Of a stretch of DNA of 10,709 nt, positions 1 through 7,593 are shown one piece after another. The notes under the pieces are model-generated. The model had not been told where the DNA came from. It was given only the letters and a program-made list of their open reading frames with translations, and did no database searches. This stretch comes from an uncultured Porphyromonadaceae bacterium (lineage in GTDB: Bacteria; Bacteroidota; Bacteroidia; Bacteroidales; Muribaculaceae). The position numbers and the translations under genes were made by a program. The first letter of the stretch is position 1; each line of letters opens with the position of its first letter. The stretch lies in the NCBI GenBank assembly GCA_947178655.1, contig CAMWZB010000021.1:1-10709 (forward strand). The letters run 5' to 3'.

Positions 1-1
1 G

Positions 2-520
2 CTGCCCAAGAAGAACTGAGCCTACTCCCCCTGCTGGCGCCGCGAGGCCGGCTCCTACGGCAAGGACGTGCGCGGACTCAACCGTCTGCATCAGTTCGAC
101 AAAGTGGAAATCGTGCGCATCGAGAAGCCTGAGAACTCATATGCAGCCCTCGAGGAAATGAAAGCACACGTACAGGGTCTGCTCGAGAAACTCGGTCTCC
201 CCTGGCACATACTCCGCCTGTGCGGAGGCGACATGAGCTTCACATCGGCCATCACCTTCGACTTCGAAGTGTACTCCGCCGCCCAGGGCCGCTGGCTCGA
301 AGTATCGTCGGTATCCAACTTCGAGACATATCAGGCCAACCGCCTCAAATGCCGCTTCCGCGGCGAGGACAAGAAGCCACAGCTCTGCCACACACTCAAC
401 GGCTCGGCACTGGCCCTGCCCCGAATCATGGCAGCACTGCTTGAGAACAACCAGACTCCCGAAGGCATCGTAGTGCCTGAGTGTCTGCGCAAGTACACAG
501 GCTTCGACATCATCGACTGA
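2..520 (+). CDS. serS: Seryl-tRNA synthetase, C-terminal part (5' end outside window; in-frame TGA)
   Basis: This class II aminoacyl-tRNA synthetase charges tRNA-Ser (and tRNA-Sec where present) with serine in the cytoplasm. Only the catalytic-domain end is in the window. Motif 2 of class II enzymes is seen as CWRREAGSYGKDVRG followed by LNRLHQFDKVEIV. Motif 3 is seen as LNGSALALPR near position 400-430. The protein ends in the usual C-terminal stretch VPECLRKYTGFDIID and a TGA stop at 518-520. The conserved frame runs upstream to position 2 (LPKKN, then AYSPC) but is broken by TGA at 17-19. A GTG at 68 opens the uninterrupted part, yet it lies inside motif 2 and cannot be a functional start. 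The gene is convergent with the galactan operon and appears unrelated to it. Family identity is certain; whether the gene is intact is not. Confidence 0.93.
17..19 (+). other. In-frame TGA inside conserved serS coding sequence
   Basis: The serS frame reads L-P-K-K-N, TGA, A-Y-S-P-C-W-R-R-E. Both flanks fit the conserved segment just before class II motif 2, so the frame is right and the stop is real in this sequence. TGA ends serS itself (518-520) and the GH53 gene (3211-3213), so genome-wide TGA reassignment is not supported. A single-base sequencing or assembly error (for example TGC to TGA) or a true nonsense mutation are the simplest explanations. Confidence 0.9.
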
Positions 521-546
521 CAGTCGATTACGACACGACCATAACC

Positions 547-588
547 AAGACGGCCCGGCTGCTGAATCACTCAGAGCCGGGCCGTCTT
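547..588 (+). terminator. Hairpin terminator downstream of serS
   Basis: A perfect 14-bp inverted repeat (547-560 with 575-588, arms AAGACGGCCCGGCT and AGCCGGGCCGTCTT) closes a 14-nt loop. It starts 27 nt after the serS stop and is followed by a pyrimidine-rich but weak U-tract. Its position and GC-rich stem suit a transcription terminator for serS. Only weak U-richness is seen on the opposite strand. Confidence 0.75.
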
Positions 589-632
589 GCGCTTCTTCCT
601 CCGGCCGACATCCCGGACAAGCACATAACAGT

Positions 633-680
633 AACAGAACCCGTCAAAGGCGATGCTCTATCGCTCTGACGGGTTCTGTT
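633..680. terminator. Bidirectional hairpin terminator between serS and the GH2 gene
   Basis: A perfect 14-bp stem (633-646, AACAGAACCCGTCA, pairs with 667-680) carries a second inner stem (650-654 with 660-664, GCGAT/ATCGC). On the plus strand the stem runs into a T-run at 679-683. On the minus strand it begins 22 nt after the GH2 stop codon and is followed by T-rich sequence. It is placed to end the galactan operon transcript and to back up serS termination. Confidence 0.8.
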
Positions 681-702
681 TTTGTGATTATTTATGTGTG
701 CC

Positions 703-3135
703 TTACTTGACCGTCACGGTTGCCTGAGCCGGCTTGAGGCCCTTGGCGGAGGCCTTGATGGTCAGAGTCCCGGGGGTCTTGGCGCTGCGTGCTATGGCGG
801 TCGCAGCACCGCTGAAGAGCTTCATCTCCGGATTCTGGAAGGAGAGGACGCAGGTCGGGTCACCATTGGCCGTAGCCTCGAATGTTCCAGCTCCCGACAC
901 GGTGAACTTCACCAGATTCGAGGCGTCAGGCACAGGATTGCCCTTGCTGTCGACTGCGGTCACGGTGAAGTAGACCAGTTCGTCACCGTCAGCGGCAATC
1001 TCACTGCGGTTGGCCTCGATGCGCAGAGCTGCGGCCTTGCCTGCCGTGCGGACGGTGCGCTCCTCGGCGGCGTTGCCGTCGGCGTCATAGGCTACAACAC
1101 GGATTTCACCGGGCTGGTACACCACGTCGTTCCAGCGCAGACGGTAGCGGTCCAGAAGGCTCGACGGGTCCTTGCTCTTGCGGCCCTGGCTCACGCCGTT
1201 GACGAAGAGCTCGGCCTCGGGATACGACGTGTAGACAAATACCGGAGTCACCTTGCCCTTGCGGTCAGGCCACGTCCAGTGCGGAAGCACGTGGAGAGTC
1301 GGCTCGGCGGTATTCCACTTCGAGCGGTAGAAGTAGTAGCGGTCCTTGGGGAGCGACGCGAGGTCGATGATGCCGAAGTACGAGCTGTGGCTGGGCCATG
1401 CGTCAGTATCGTAGGGCGAAGGCTCTCCGAGATAGTCGAAGCCGGTCCATACGAACTGTCCGAGCACCCATTCGCGGTCGTCATCCATGACGAAGTCGAT
1501 GTCGGGAGTGTTCGACCACACACACGATTCGTTGTCATAGCTGTTGCTGTGATTGTCAGGATGCATCACAGTGTGGTGCTCGCCGAACTCCACAGGGAAG
1601 TAGTACTTGCCGCGGCTCGACACTGTCGAGGCCGTCTCCGAACCGAGAATCATCTTCTGCGGCAGTATCTTGTACGCATTGTCGTAGTGCTGTGGCTTGT
1701 AGTTGAAGCCGGGGATATCCAGTGCGGCGGCGAAACCATTGTCAAGCACGGCGCCTATCTGGTCCATGCCGCAGGTGACAGGGCGCGTCGGGTCGAGCCT
1801 GTGCACCAGGTCCTGAAGCATGACGAGTTCCGACATGCCGTCGGGGCCCCATTGTGAGGGAACCTCGTTACCGATCGACCACATCACCACTGAAGGATTG
1901 TTGCGGTAGTGTTCCACCATATTTGTGATATCGCGGACAGCCCACTCGTCGAACACGCTGCCATAGCCATTGGGCGACTTGGGCCGGAAGCCCCAGTCAT
2001 CGAAAGGCTCGACCATGAGCATGACGCCCATCTCGTCGCAGAGTTCTACCAGTTCGGGAGCCGGCATATTGTGCGACGTGCGGATGGCGTTGACGCCCAT
2101 ATCCTTGAGCAGGTCTATCTGATGACGGAGAGCCGAACGGTTCACAGCAGCTCCGAGAGGGCCGAGGTCATGATGATTGCAGACTCCCTTGAACTTCGTC
2201 GGCTCGCCGTTGAGGAAGAATCCGCGCTCGGGGATGTACTCGAGCTTGCGGATGCCGAAGCGCGTATCATAGCTGTCGACAGCATTGCCGTTGACACTCA
2301 GGGTAGTATGAGCCGTGTACAGAGCCGGATTGCCGGGGCTCCACAGTTCGGGTGACTTCACGAGGAAATTCTGCGCGAACTCCTGTCCGCGGGCCACGTA
2401 AACAGCCTCCGACGAAGCCACCTTGCGCCCGTCAGGCGCGATGATGTCAGTTGCGACAGTGATTTTTTCGTCGCGTACGGCACCATCGATTTTCATGCGC
2501 AGATTCACCGATGCCTCATCCTTGTCCACTACCGGTGTGGTGACGTATGTGCCCCACACGGGAATGTGGACACGGTCGGTGTTGACCACATGCACATTGC
2601 GGTACAGACCGGCTCCGGGATACCAGCGCGACGCGCGTTCATAGTTCTCCAGCTCCACCACAAGATCGTTAGCGCCGGGGCGCATGGCCTTGGACACATC
2701 GACGCTGAACGAGTTGTAGCCATACGGCCAGAAGCCAACCTCAGTGCCATTGACGTACACCCTGGCGTTGCTCATGGCACCGTCGAACACTATGTTCACT
2801 GCACGGCCGGCCGTATCAGGCACCTCGAAAGTGGTGCGGTAGACACCCTTGCCGATAAATGGCAGGCCGCCCGTACGGCCTGTCTTTTCTGTTTTCTCGG
2901 TTTCGCCGTTCTGCTCCACTGCCACGACCTGAAGGTCATGATTGCGGTCGAACGGACCATATATTGCCCAGTCGTGCGGCACACGCACGTTCTGCCACGA
3001 CTTGACATCGGCACTGTGGCCTTTTGAGAACTGCCATCCGTCGTTCAGAGTCATCTCCGACCGTTGGGCGAAAGCGGCCGCGCCTCCGAGGAGAGCTATG
3101 GCCGGAAGAATAAACAAATGTTTGGTCTGTGTCAT
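703..3135 (-). CDS. GH2 family beta-galactosidase, exported (810 aa)
   Basis: Predicted exo-acting beta-galactosidase that releases galactose from the non-reducing end of galacto-oligosaccharides. The N-terminus is a type I signal peptide with likely cleavage after AFA (about residue 23, before Gln24), so a periplasmic enzyme is expected. GH2 domains follow in order: a jelly-roll sugar-binding domain (about 28-190), an Ig-like domain (about 190-297), the TIM barrel (about 300-610), and C-terminal Ig-like domains (about 612-695 and 700-810, the last resembling Big/GH2 C-terminal modules). The proton donor is predicted as Glu424 in SIGNEVP and the nucleophile as Glu500 in ILGSE. The segment KFKGVCNHHDLGPLG (314-328) is typical of Bacteroidota GH2 enzymes. 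It is the last gene of the operon, 75 nt after the GH53 gene with a hairpin in between. Specificity is inferred from the GH53 neighbour; GH2 also includes glucuronidases and mannosidases. Confidence 0.92.
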   Translation of the reverse strand: MTQTKHLFILPAIALLGGAAAFAQRSEMTLNDGWQFSKGHSADVKSWQNVRVPHDWAIYGPFDRNHDLQVVAVEQNGETEKTEKTGRTGGLPFIGKGVYRTTFEVPDTAGRAVNIVFDGAMSNARVYVNGTEVGFWPYGYNSFSVDVSKAMRPGANDLVVELENYERASRWYPGAGLYRNVHVVNTDRVHIPVWGTYVTTPVVDKDEASVNLRMKIDGAVRDEKITVATDIIAPDGRKVASSEAVYVARGQEFAQNFLVKSPELWSPGNPALYTAHTTLSVNGNAVDSYDTRFGIRKLEYIPERGFFLNGEPTKFKGVCNHHDLGPLGAAVNRSALRHQIDLLKDMGVNAIRTSHNMPAPELVELCDEMGVMLMVEPFDDWGFRPKSPNGYGSVFDEWAVRDITNMVEHYRNNPSVVMWSIGNEVPSQWGPDGMSELVMLQDLVHRLDPTRPVTCGMDQIGAVLDNGFAAALDIPGFNYKPQHYDNAYKILPQKMILGSETASTVSSRGKYYFPVEFGEHHTVMHPDNHSNSYDNESCVWSNTPDIDFVMDDDREWVLGQFVWTGFDYLGEPSPYDTDAWPSHSSYFGIIDLASLPKDRYYFYRSKWNTAEPTLHVLPHWTWPDRKGKVTPVFVYTSYPEAELFVNGVSQGRKSKDPSSLLDRYRLRWNDVVYQPGEIRVVAYDADGNAAEERTVRTAGKAAALRIEANRSEIAADGDELVYFTVTAVDSKGNPVPDASNLVKFTVSGAGTFEATANGDPTCVLSFQNPEMKLFSGAATAIARSAKTPGTLTIKASAKGLKPAQATVTVK

Positions 3136-3152
3136 CTATGGTTAGTTATTGA

Positions 3153-3188
3153 GGTTCCGCAGAAGAGCAAAAGACCCTCTGCGGAACC
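3153..3188 (-). promoter_or_regulatory. Intergenic hairpin between the GH53 and GH2 genes
   Basis: Arms 3153-3163 and 3178-3188 form a perfect 11-bp GC-rich stem (GGTTCCGCAGA / TCTGCGGAACC) with a 14-nt loop. In the minus-strand transcript it lies 22 nt after the GH53 stop and ends 17 nt before the GH2 start codon. The sequence after the stem (TCAATAACTAACC) lacks a U-run, so full intrinsic termination is not indicated. A role in mRNA processing, partial attenuation or control of GH2 translation is possible. I see no convincing promoter in this gap. Confidence 0.6.
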
Positions 3189-3210
3189 CGAATTAATATC
3201 AAGGCCTCTT

Positions 3211-4269
3211 TCAGTTCTTGAAAGCGTCCAGAGCGGCAGTCGGAGTGCCATTGTCAAAGCATCCCTTGGTATACCCGCGTTCGGCCGGAGCTTCGGGCTC
3301 CCACCAGAAGATACCCTTCAGGTCGACGGCCTTGCCCTTCTCCATCATGTCGGAGAGGATGCGTCCGGCGGTTTCAGGCTGAGTGTAGTCGAAACCGATT
3401 TCGCACAGCATCACAGGCTTGCCGTAGTCGCCCTGCACCTTGCGGATGTTGGCTATGCAGTCGTCGATGTCCTTCTGCCATGATGAATCGCCGGGATAGA
3501 GCGACATGCCTATCATATCGTACTTGCCACCCTCTGCCTCGAGCTTGCCGAACAGGCGGGTGTAAAGGTACGGCTCGTTGCCACAGTCAAGGTGAACTAT
3601 GACAAGTGCCTCAGGGAATACAGCCTTGACGGCGTCATATCCGGCGTTAACCATCTGAGTGAAGTTGTCGCCGTTCTGATACTCGCCAAGAGGCCACATC
3701 ATGCCGGTACGGGTTTCGTTGCCGATCTGAACCCATTCGGGTTCAATATCATAACGCTGCAAAGCCGTCATTAGTGTGTTGACATGGTCAGTCATGGCAC
3801 TTTTTACCTCTTCAAGGGTGTAATTCTCCCATTCCGAAGGGATGAACTGCTGGCCGGGGTCGGCCCAGCGGTCGCTGAAGTGGAAGTCAATCATCAGACG
3901 AAGGCCGAGGGCATGGGCGCGGCGTGCCTTGACGATGACATCGTCAATGTTGCACCAGCCGTTGATTTCCTTGTCGCGCTCCGGATTGACGAACACGCGC
4001 AGACGGATGGCATCCACGCCGCAGTCATCGCGCAGCAGCTCCATGAGTTCCTTCTCTGTGCCGGCGGCATTGGTGAAAGTATACCCGGCCTTCTCGAGCT
4101 CGGTGACCCAGCTCACATCGGCACCTTTGGCGAAAGCGCCACGCTCTATCTGCACAGGTTCCTTGTCAGGACCCTCGCCTTCAGGCCATATGGTCTTGGG
4201 ACTGTCTTCGGTGCAGCTTGCGGCTGCCAGAGCGGCGACAGCCATCATCATAATATGCTTGAGTTTCAT
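3211..4269 (-). CDS. GH53 endo-beta-1,4-galactanase, surface lipoprotein (352 aa)
   Basis: Predicted to cut internal beta-1,4 linkages of pectic galactan, giving galacto-oligosaccharides for import. The N-terminus is a lipoprotein signal with lipobox AAS-Cys19. The residues after it (T-E-D-S) are acidic, resembling the Bacteroidota lipoprotein export signal for surface display. A short acidic, proline-containing linker runs to about residue 43, followed by one GH53 (clan GH-A) TIM barrel to the end. Markers are FAKGADVSWV (46-55), IRLRVFVNP (88-96) and IDFHFSDRWADPGQQ (127-141). The acid/base is predicted as Glu185 in WVQIGNET and the nucleophile as Glu290 in MLCEIGF. Length is normal for a single-domain GH53. 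It starts 12 nt after the SusE-like gene, so co-transcription is very likely. No Shine-Dalgarno site is seen, as usual in this phylum. GH53 is essentially monospecific, so this gene sets the substrate call for the locus. Confidence 0.95.
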   Translation of the reverse strand: MKLKHIMMMAVAALAAASCTEDSPKTIWPEGEGPDKEPVQIERGAFAKGADVSWVTELEKAGYTFTNAAGTEKELMELLRDDCGVDAIRLRVFVNPERDKEINGWCNIDDVIVKARRAHALGLRLMIDFHFSDRWADPGQQFIPSEWENYTLEEVKSAMTDHVNTLMTALQRYDIEPEWVQIGNETRTGMMWPLGEYQNGDNFTQMVNAGYDAVKAVFPEALVIVHLDCGNEPYLYTRLFGKLEAEGGKYDMIGMSLYPGDSSWQKDIDDCIANIRKVQGDYGKPVMLCEIGFDYTQPETAGRILSDMMEKGKAVDLKGIFWWEPEAPAERGYTKGCFDNGTPTAALDAFKN

Positions 4270-4281
4270 GATTGTCCGGTT

Positions 4282-5985
4282 TTATTTCTTAGCGTAAGAA
4301 TATGTTGCATTGAATATGTCGACGGTGAGCACCACAGTGTCGCCGATGGCGAAGTCATTGTCGCCGGTGAAGCCATCACACTTGTAGCACATCTCGCCGG
4401 GGTTACCGTTTCCTCCGTAGAAGAGGTCCCAGTTGTCGTTGAAAACGATCTTCACGCCCCAGGGTGTCTCGGCGGTCTTCTCGAACTCGATGGTGTACAC
4501 ACCCGGAGTCTCCGTGGCGGTCATGGCATGCAGGTTCCAGTCGTCATTCATGCCTGTAGCCGAAACCGATGTAAGAGCCGTGAGGCTGTATGAGAGCCAC
4601 TTGAGCGAGATGTCAAAGATGTATGTTCCGTTTTCGGGCGCGGTGATGTTGTCCTGGGCGTCCATGGCGAGTTTGCCCTCGTATGCGTTGCCGCCGGCCA
4701 CCATCTTGTACACATCGCTCCAGTTGTCGGCCTCGATGCCTACCTGCCAGCCCCAGAGCGACTCCACATAGTGCACGCCGCCATAGGAGAGGTCTTCCTT
4801 GCTGTAGAGGCGCAGATAGTCGCTGAAGCCCCATGGCTCTACGATGCCGAGCAGATAGACCATCGGAGATATCTCGACTACCGGAGCGAGAGTGCCGGTG
4901 CCTATGGTCCATTCTTTGGAATTGGAGAGGTCAAGCACTATGCTGACTTCGCCTGCTGTGGCCACATCGAAGGTGACCGGCGAGGCCGTCGTGCCGAAAG
5001 TGAGGGCTCCGGCCTCTCCGCCGAACCCTACAGGGATATCGGTCAGAGCAGGAGCGCCGTCGCCACCGCTGTGATTGTATATATCGCTCACACCGGAGAT
5101 GCTGACACTATAGCTGCCGGGCTGTGCGTCGAAAGTGTAGCTCCATGCGTTGGAGTGGCGGTCATAGGTCATGTCGCCGCTGATGTCGCCACTGAGCGAA
5201 AGGCTCTTCACGAGCTGTGCCGTCCATTCATTGGCAGGGATATTCACTGTAGTGTAGTAGCATCCGGCAGGCTCGGGGAACCAGTTGTTCCATATCTCGC
5301 CCTTGCTGCTGCTTCCGAGCATGAATGCTTCGCCCGGATCTGCCGCAGTGCCCCACAGCTCGCCGCCGGGAGCGCGGAAGTACCAGTTCTCCCAGGATGC
5401 CGCACCAAGGAACCCTGCGAACACGTTGTCGCGGTCGGTCAGAGCCAGCGTGCGGCCCGTGTCCTCCTGATTCTTGTCGAGGATGGCGCCGATGGTCAGG
5501 TCGATAAGATAGGTGGTGAGGTTAATCTTCAGTACATTGCTGTAGCGTGGTGCTATATTGGGACCGAGCACGCTTTTGATGCGGATGTACACCGGAGCCG
5601 TAGTACCGCTTTCGATACCGCCGCGGATGGCTGCGGAATTGAGTTCTCCGGCAGTGAACTGACGGCACGTCACACCGTCGCCCATCGTTTCCTCATAGAC
5701 AGTGGAGAAGTCCTCGTACGCCGACATCTGGAGCGTGTTGGTGAAAGCGTTCGACGGAGCGGCCACTCCCGGGTCGGAGAGTGTGATATCTCCGTTTTCG
5801 TTCCAGAACACTGTCAGGGCGAGCATCCCGAGATTGTTCTCGTCCAGCACTATGTCATTGGCGGTTGTCTCCACCGACGGATCGGTGACACTGCCTGTGT
5901 ATATTGTGTCGCCGTCTTTCTCACAGGCCGTAAGAGCCAGGGCTGCAAGAGCCAGAGCGGCTGTATATTTGCTGTATGCGTTCAT
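4282..5985 (-). CDS. SusE/SusF-like surface glycan-binding lipoprotein (567 aa)
   Basis: Predicted non-catalytic surface protein that holds galactan near the SusC/SusD importer and the GH53 enzyme. The lipobox ends at Cys21 (ALTAC) and is followed by E-K-D-G-D, an acidic stretch that suits surface export. An N-terminal SusE-type domain (about 35-155; NNLGMLALTVFWNENG, then Ig-like strands ending in NVLKINL) probably acts as a spacer. Three beta-rich modules appear to follow: about 158-300 (with WENWYFRAPGGELWG and WNNWFPEP), about 370-472 (with YLLGIVEPWGFSDYLRLYS and NITAPENGTYIFDI) and about 473-567 (with GMNDDWNLH and NDNWDLFYGGNG). The last two resemble SusE/SusF carbohydrate-binding modules. 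The many exposed-looking Trp and Tyr residues suit sugar stacking. It lies 21 nt after susD and 12 nt before the GH53 gene. Such proteins diverge fast, so ligand choice is inferred from context, and module boundaries are approximate. Confidence 0.88.
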   Translation of the reverse strand: MNAYSKYTAALALAALALTACEKDGDTIYTGSVTDPSVETTANDIVLDENNLGMLALTVFWNENGDITLSDPGVAAPSNAFTNTLQMSAYEDFSTVYEETMGDGVTCRQFTAGELNSAAIRGGIESGTTAPVYIRIKSVLGPNIAPRYSNVLKINLTTYLIDLTIGAILDKNQEDTGRTLALTDRDNVFAGFLGAASWENWYFRAPGGELWGTAADPGEAFMLGSSSKGEIWNNWFPEPAGCYYTTVNIPANEWTAQLVKSLSLSGDISGDMTYDRHSNAWSYTFDAQPGSYSVSISGVSDIYNHSGGDGAPALTDIPVGFGGEAGALTFGTTASPVTFDVATAGEVSIVLDLSNSKEWTIGTGTLAPVVEISPMVYLLGIVEPWGFSDYLRLYSKEDLSYGGVHYVESLWGWQVGIEADNWSDVYKMVAGGNAYEGKLAMDAQDNITAPENGTYIFDISLKWLSYSLTALTSVSATGMNDDWNLHAMTATETPGVYTIEFEKTAETPWGVKIVFNDNWDLFYGGNGNPGEMCYKCDGFTGDNDFAIGDTVVLTVDIFNATYSYAKK

Positions 5986-6006
5986 TGTTGGCTGTTGCTT
6001 GGAAGA

Positions 6007-7572
6007 TTAGTAAAGCTCATTTTTGAGGTTGGGGTTGGCCGACAGCTCGGTCACGGGGATGGGATAGATATTGTAGCGCTTGTCCACGCCGCGTCCGTCG
6101 ATGACGCCGCCTTTCCACTGCCACAGGTAGTTCGAACCGGCGAAGCGGTCGAAGCGCACAAGGTCGGTGCGGCGGTGCAGCTCGTGATAGAACTCGCGGC
6201 CACGCTCGTCGATGATGAAATCAAGAGTGAGCTGAGCTTCGGAGATGTCGCCCGAACGGTCGCCGTAGGCACGGCGGCGCACTTCGTTGACAAGGGCGGC
6301 GGCCTCGCTGCGGCTCATGCCCTGACCGCCGCGGAGCACTGCCTCGGCTGCGGTGAGGTAGATTTCCGAAAGACGGAAGATGGGGAAGTCGGTGTTCACG
6401 CCGATATCTGTCACGCAAGCCTGCTCGCCGGCGTCGTTGATGTTGGTCCACTTGTACGAGCGGTAGCCCTGGTTGGCAGTCTCTATGCCGGCAGTGAAGA
6501 ATTCGTCACGCCCGTCAGTGAGGAAGAGGAAACGGCTGTCATGCTCGGCGTCGAAGAGCGAGGTCACTTCGCCGCGCATCGAGAAGTTGCCCCATGCGGT
6601 GCCGCATCCGTAGATGCCCGTCACGTCATCGCCGTCGTTGGGACATGAGCCGGCTACAAGATATGTGGCCGAGCCCCATGTGGCAGCATTGGCGTTGTCG
6701 GCTGCGAAAGCGAAGATTATCTCATTGGTGCGCTTGTCGTTGTCAGCGTTGAAAAGGCTGCTGTATACAGGTTCGAGCGAGTAGCCCAGAGCCATGACCT
6801 TATTACAGTATTCGATGGCTTCGGATGCGTGCGATGTGCCTGTGTACACTTCTCCATTGATGGCCAGACGGGCGCCGAGAGCGTATGCCGCGCCCTTGCC
6901 GGCACGGGCGTACGACGGACTGTCGGGAAGCAGTGGTGCGATGGCGTCGATTTCGCTCTTGATGAAGTCGTAGAGCTGCGTGCCGTCGTAAGCCTCGGGT
7001 ATGAAGCCCGTCATGGGCGTGTTCTCATCGACGAACGGACCCTTGCGGAAGAGATCGAGCACGTGGTAGTAGGTATATGCGCGCATGAACCGGGCCTCAA
7101 GGGCATACGTGCGGAGCTCTTCAGCGGCACTCTCGCCGAATCCGGCGATGGTGCCCTCGTCGCAGTAGCGGAGGAATTCATTCGACAGCGCTATGATATA
7201 GTACAGACGGTAGTATGCGTCCGACACCCACACGTCGGTGGCGTCCCAGTTGATATAGGTCAGGTCTGAGAGGTTGTCACCCGAAAGGTACTTGTAGGCA
7301 GCCTCGTCGGTAGGAAGTTCCTGAAGGTTGAAGAGGGTGCGGAGCATGTCCTGGCCCTGGTTGCTCGAGATGTCGGCCGAGCCGCCGCCACGTTCGGCGC
7401 CGATGAGGCTGTACGTGCTGTATATCTTGGCAAGCACCGAGCGGTAGCCTTCGACGGATGAGTACACGTCGTCGCTGGTGGTGCCTATCACGGGTTTCTG
7501 GTCAAGATCCGAGGTGCAGGCCCCGGCAAGCAGCATCAGGGCTGCGGCCAGAATCATATATAGCTTTTTCAT
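6007..7572 (-). CDS. susD: SusD/RagB family glycan-binding outer-membrane lipoprotein (521 aa)
   Basis: SusD-like proteins form the lid over the SusC barrel and deliver oligosaccharides into it at the outer membrane. The lipobox ends at Cys19 (LAGAC), followed by T-S-D-L-D-Q-K-P, as in most SusD homologues. The TPR-containing N-terminal half shows LYYIIALSNEFLRYC (123-137) and EARFMRAYTYYHVLDLFR (159-176). The C-terminal RagB/SusD region shows FPIFRLSEIYLTAAEA (396-411), ERGREFYHELHRRTDLVRF (456-474) and the family ending YPIPVTELSANPNLKNELY. Length is typical. It starts 21 nt after the susC stop, as expected for a co-transcribed pair. The substrate is inferred from the GH53 and GH2 genes downstream; the sequence alone does not show it. 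Confidence 0.96.
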   Translation of the reverse strand: MKKLYMILAAALMLLAGACTSDLDQKPVIGTTSDDVYSSVEGYRSVLAKIYSTYSLIGAERGGGSADISSNQGQDMLRTLFNLQELPTDEAAYKYLSGDNLSDLTYINWDATDVWVSDAYYRLYYIIALSNEFLRYCDEGTIAGFGESAAEELRTYALEARFMRAYTYYHVLDLFRKGPFVDENTPMTGFIPEAYDGTQLYDFIKSEIDAIAPLLPDSPSYARAGKGAAYALGARLAINGEVYTGTSHASEAIEYCNKVMALGYSLEPVYSSLFNADNDKRTNEIIFAFAADNANAATWGSATYLVAGSCPNDGDDVTGIYGCGTAWGNFSMRGEVTSLFDAEHDSRFLFLTDGRDEFFTAGIETANQGYRSYKWTNINDAGEQACVTDIGVNTDFPIFRLSEIYLTAAEAVLRGGQGMSRSEAAALVNEVRRRAYGDRSGDISEAQLTLDFIIDERGREFYHELHRRTDLVRFDRFAGSNYLWQWKGGVIDGRGVDKRYNIYPIPVTELSANPNLKNELY

Positions 7573-7593
7573 TGTATCTGTTCGGTGTGTTTG

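Noticed and set aside
17..19. TGA reassigned to an amino acid across the genome
   Set aside because: TGA ends both serS and the GH53 gene at the expected family C-termini, and tryptophans in all genes are encoded without needing TGA.
68..520. GTG at 68 as a genuine start of a short separate protein
   Set aside because: It falls in the middle of SerRS motif 2, and conserved SerRS residues continue upstream in the same frame past the TGA.
694..1857. A 387-codon plus-strand open frame within the GH2 gene
   Set aside because: It is antisense to conserved GH2 sequence including the nucleophile region, with low-complexity Val/Arg/Ala-rich content and no family resemblance.
4771..6648. A 625-codon open frame on the plus strand, antisense to the SusE-like gene and susD
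   Set aside because: It has no recognisable domain, signal or start context, and spans the junction of two well-supported minus-strand genes. Long antisense frames arise from the GC-rich codon use of those genes.
7573..7593. Separate promoter or regulatory site between susC and susD
   Set aside because: The 21-nt gap has no promoter-like elements or hairpin; simple co-transcription is sufficient.
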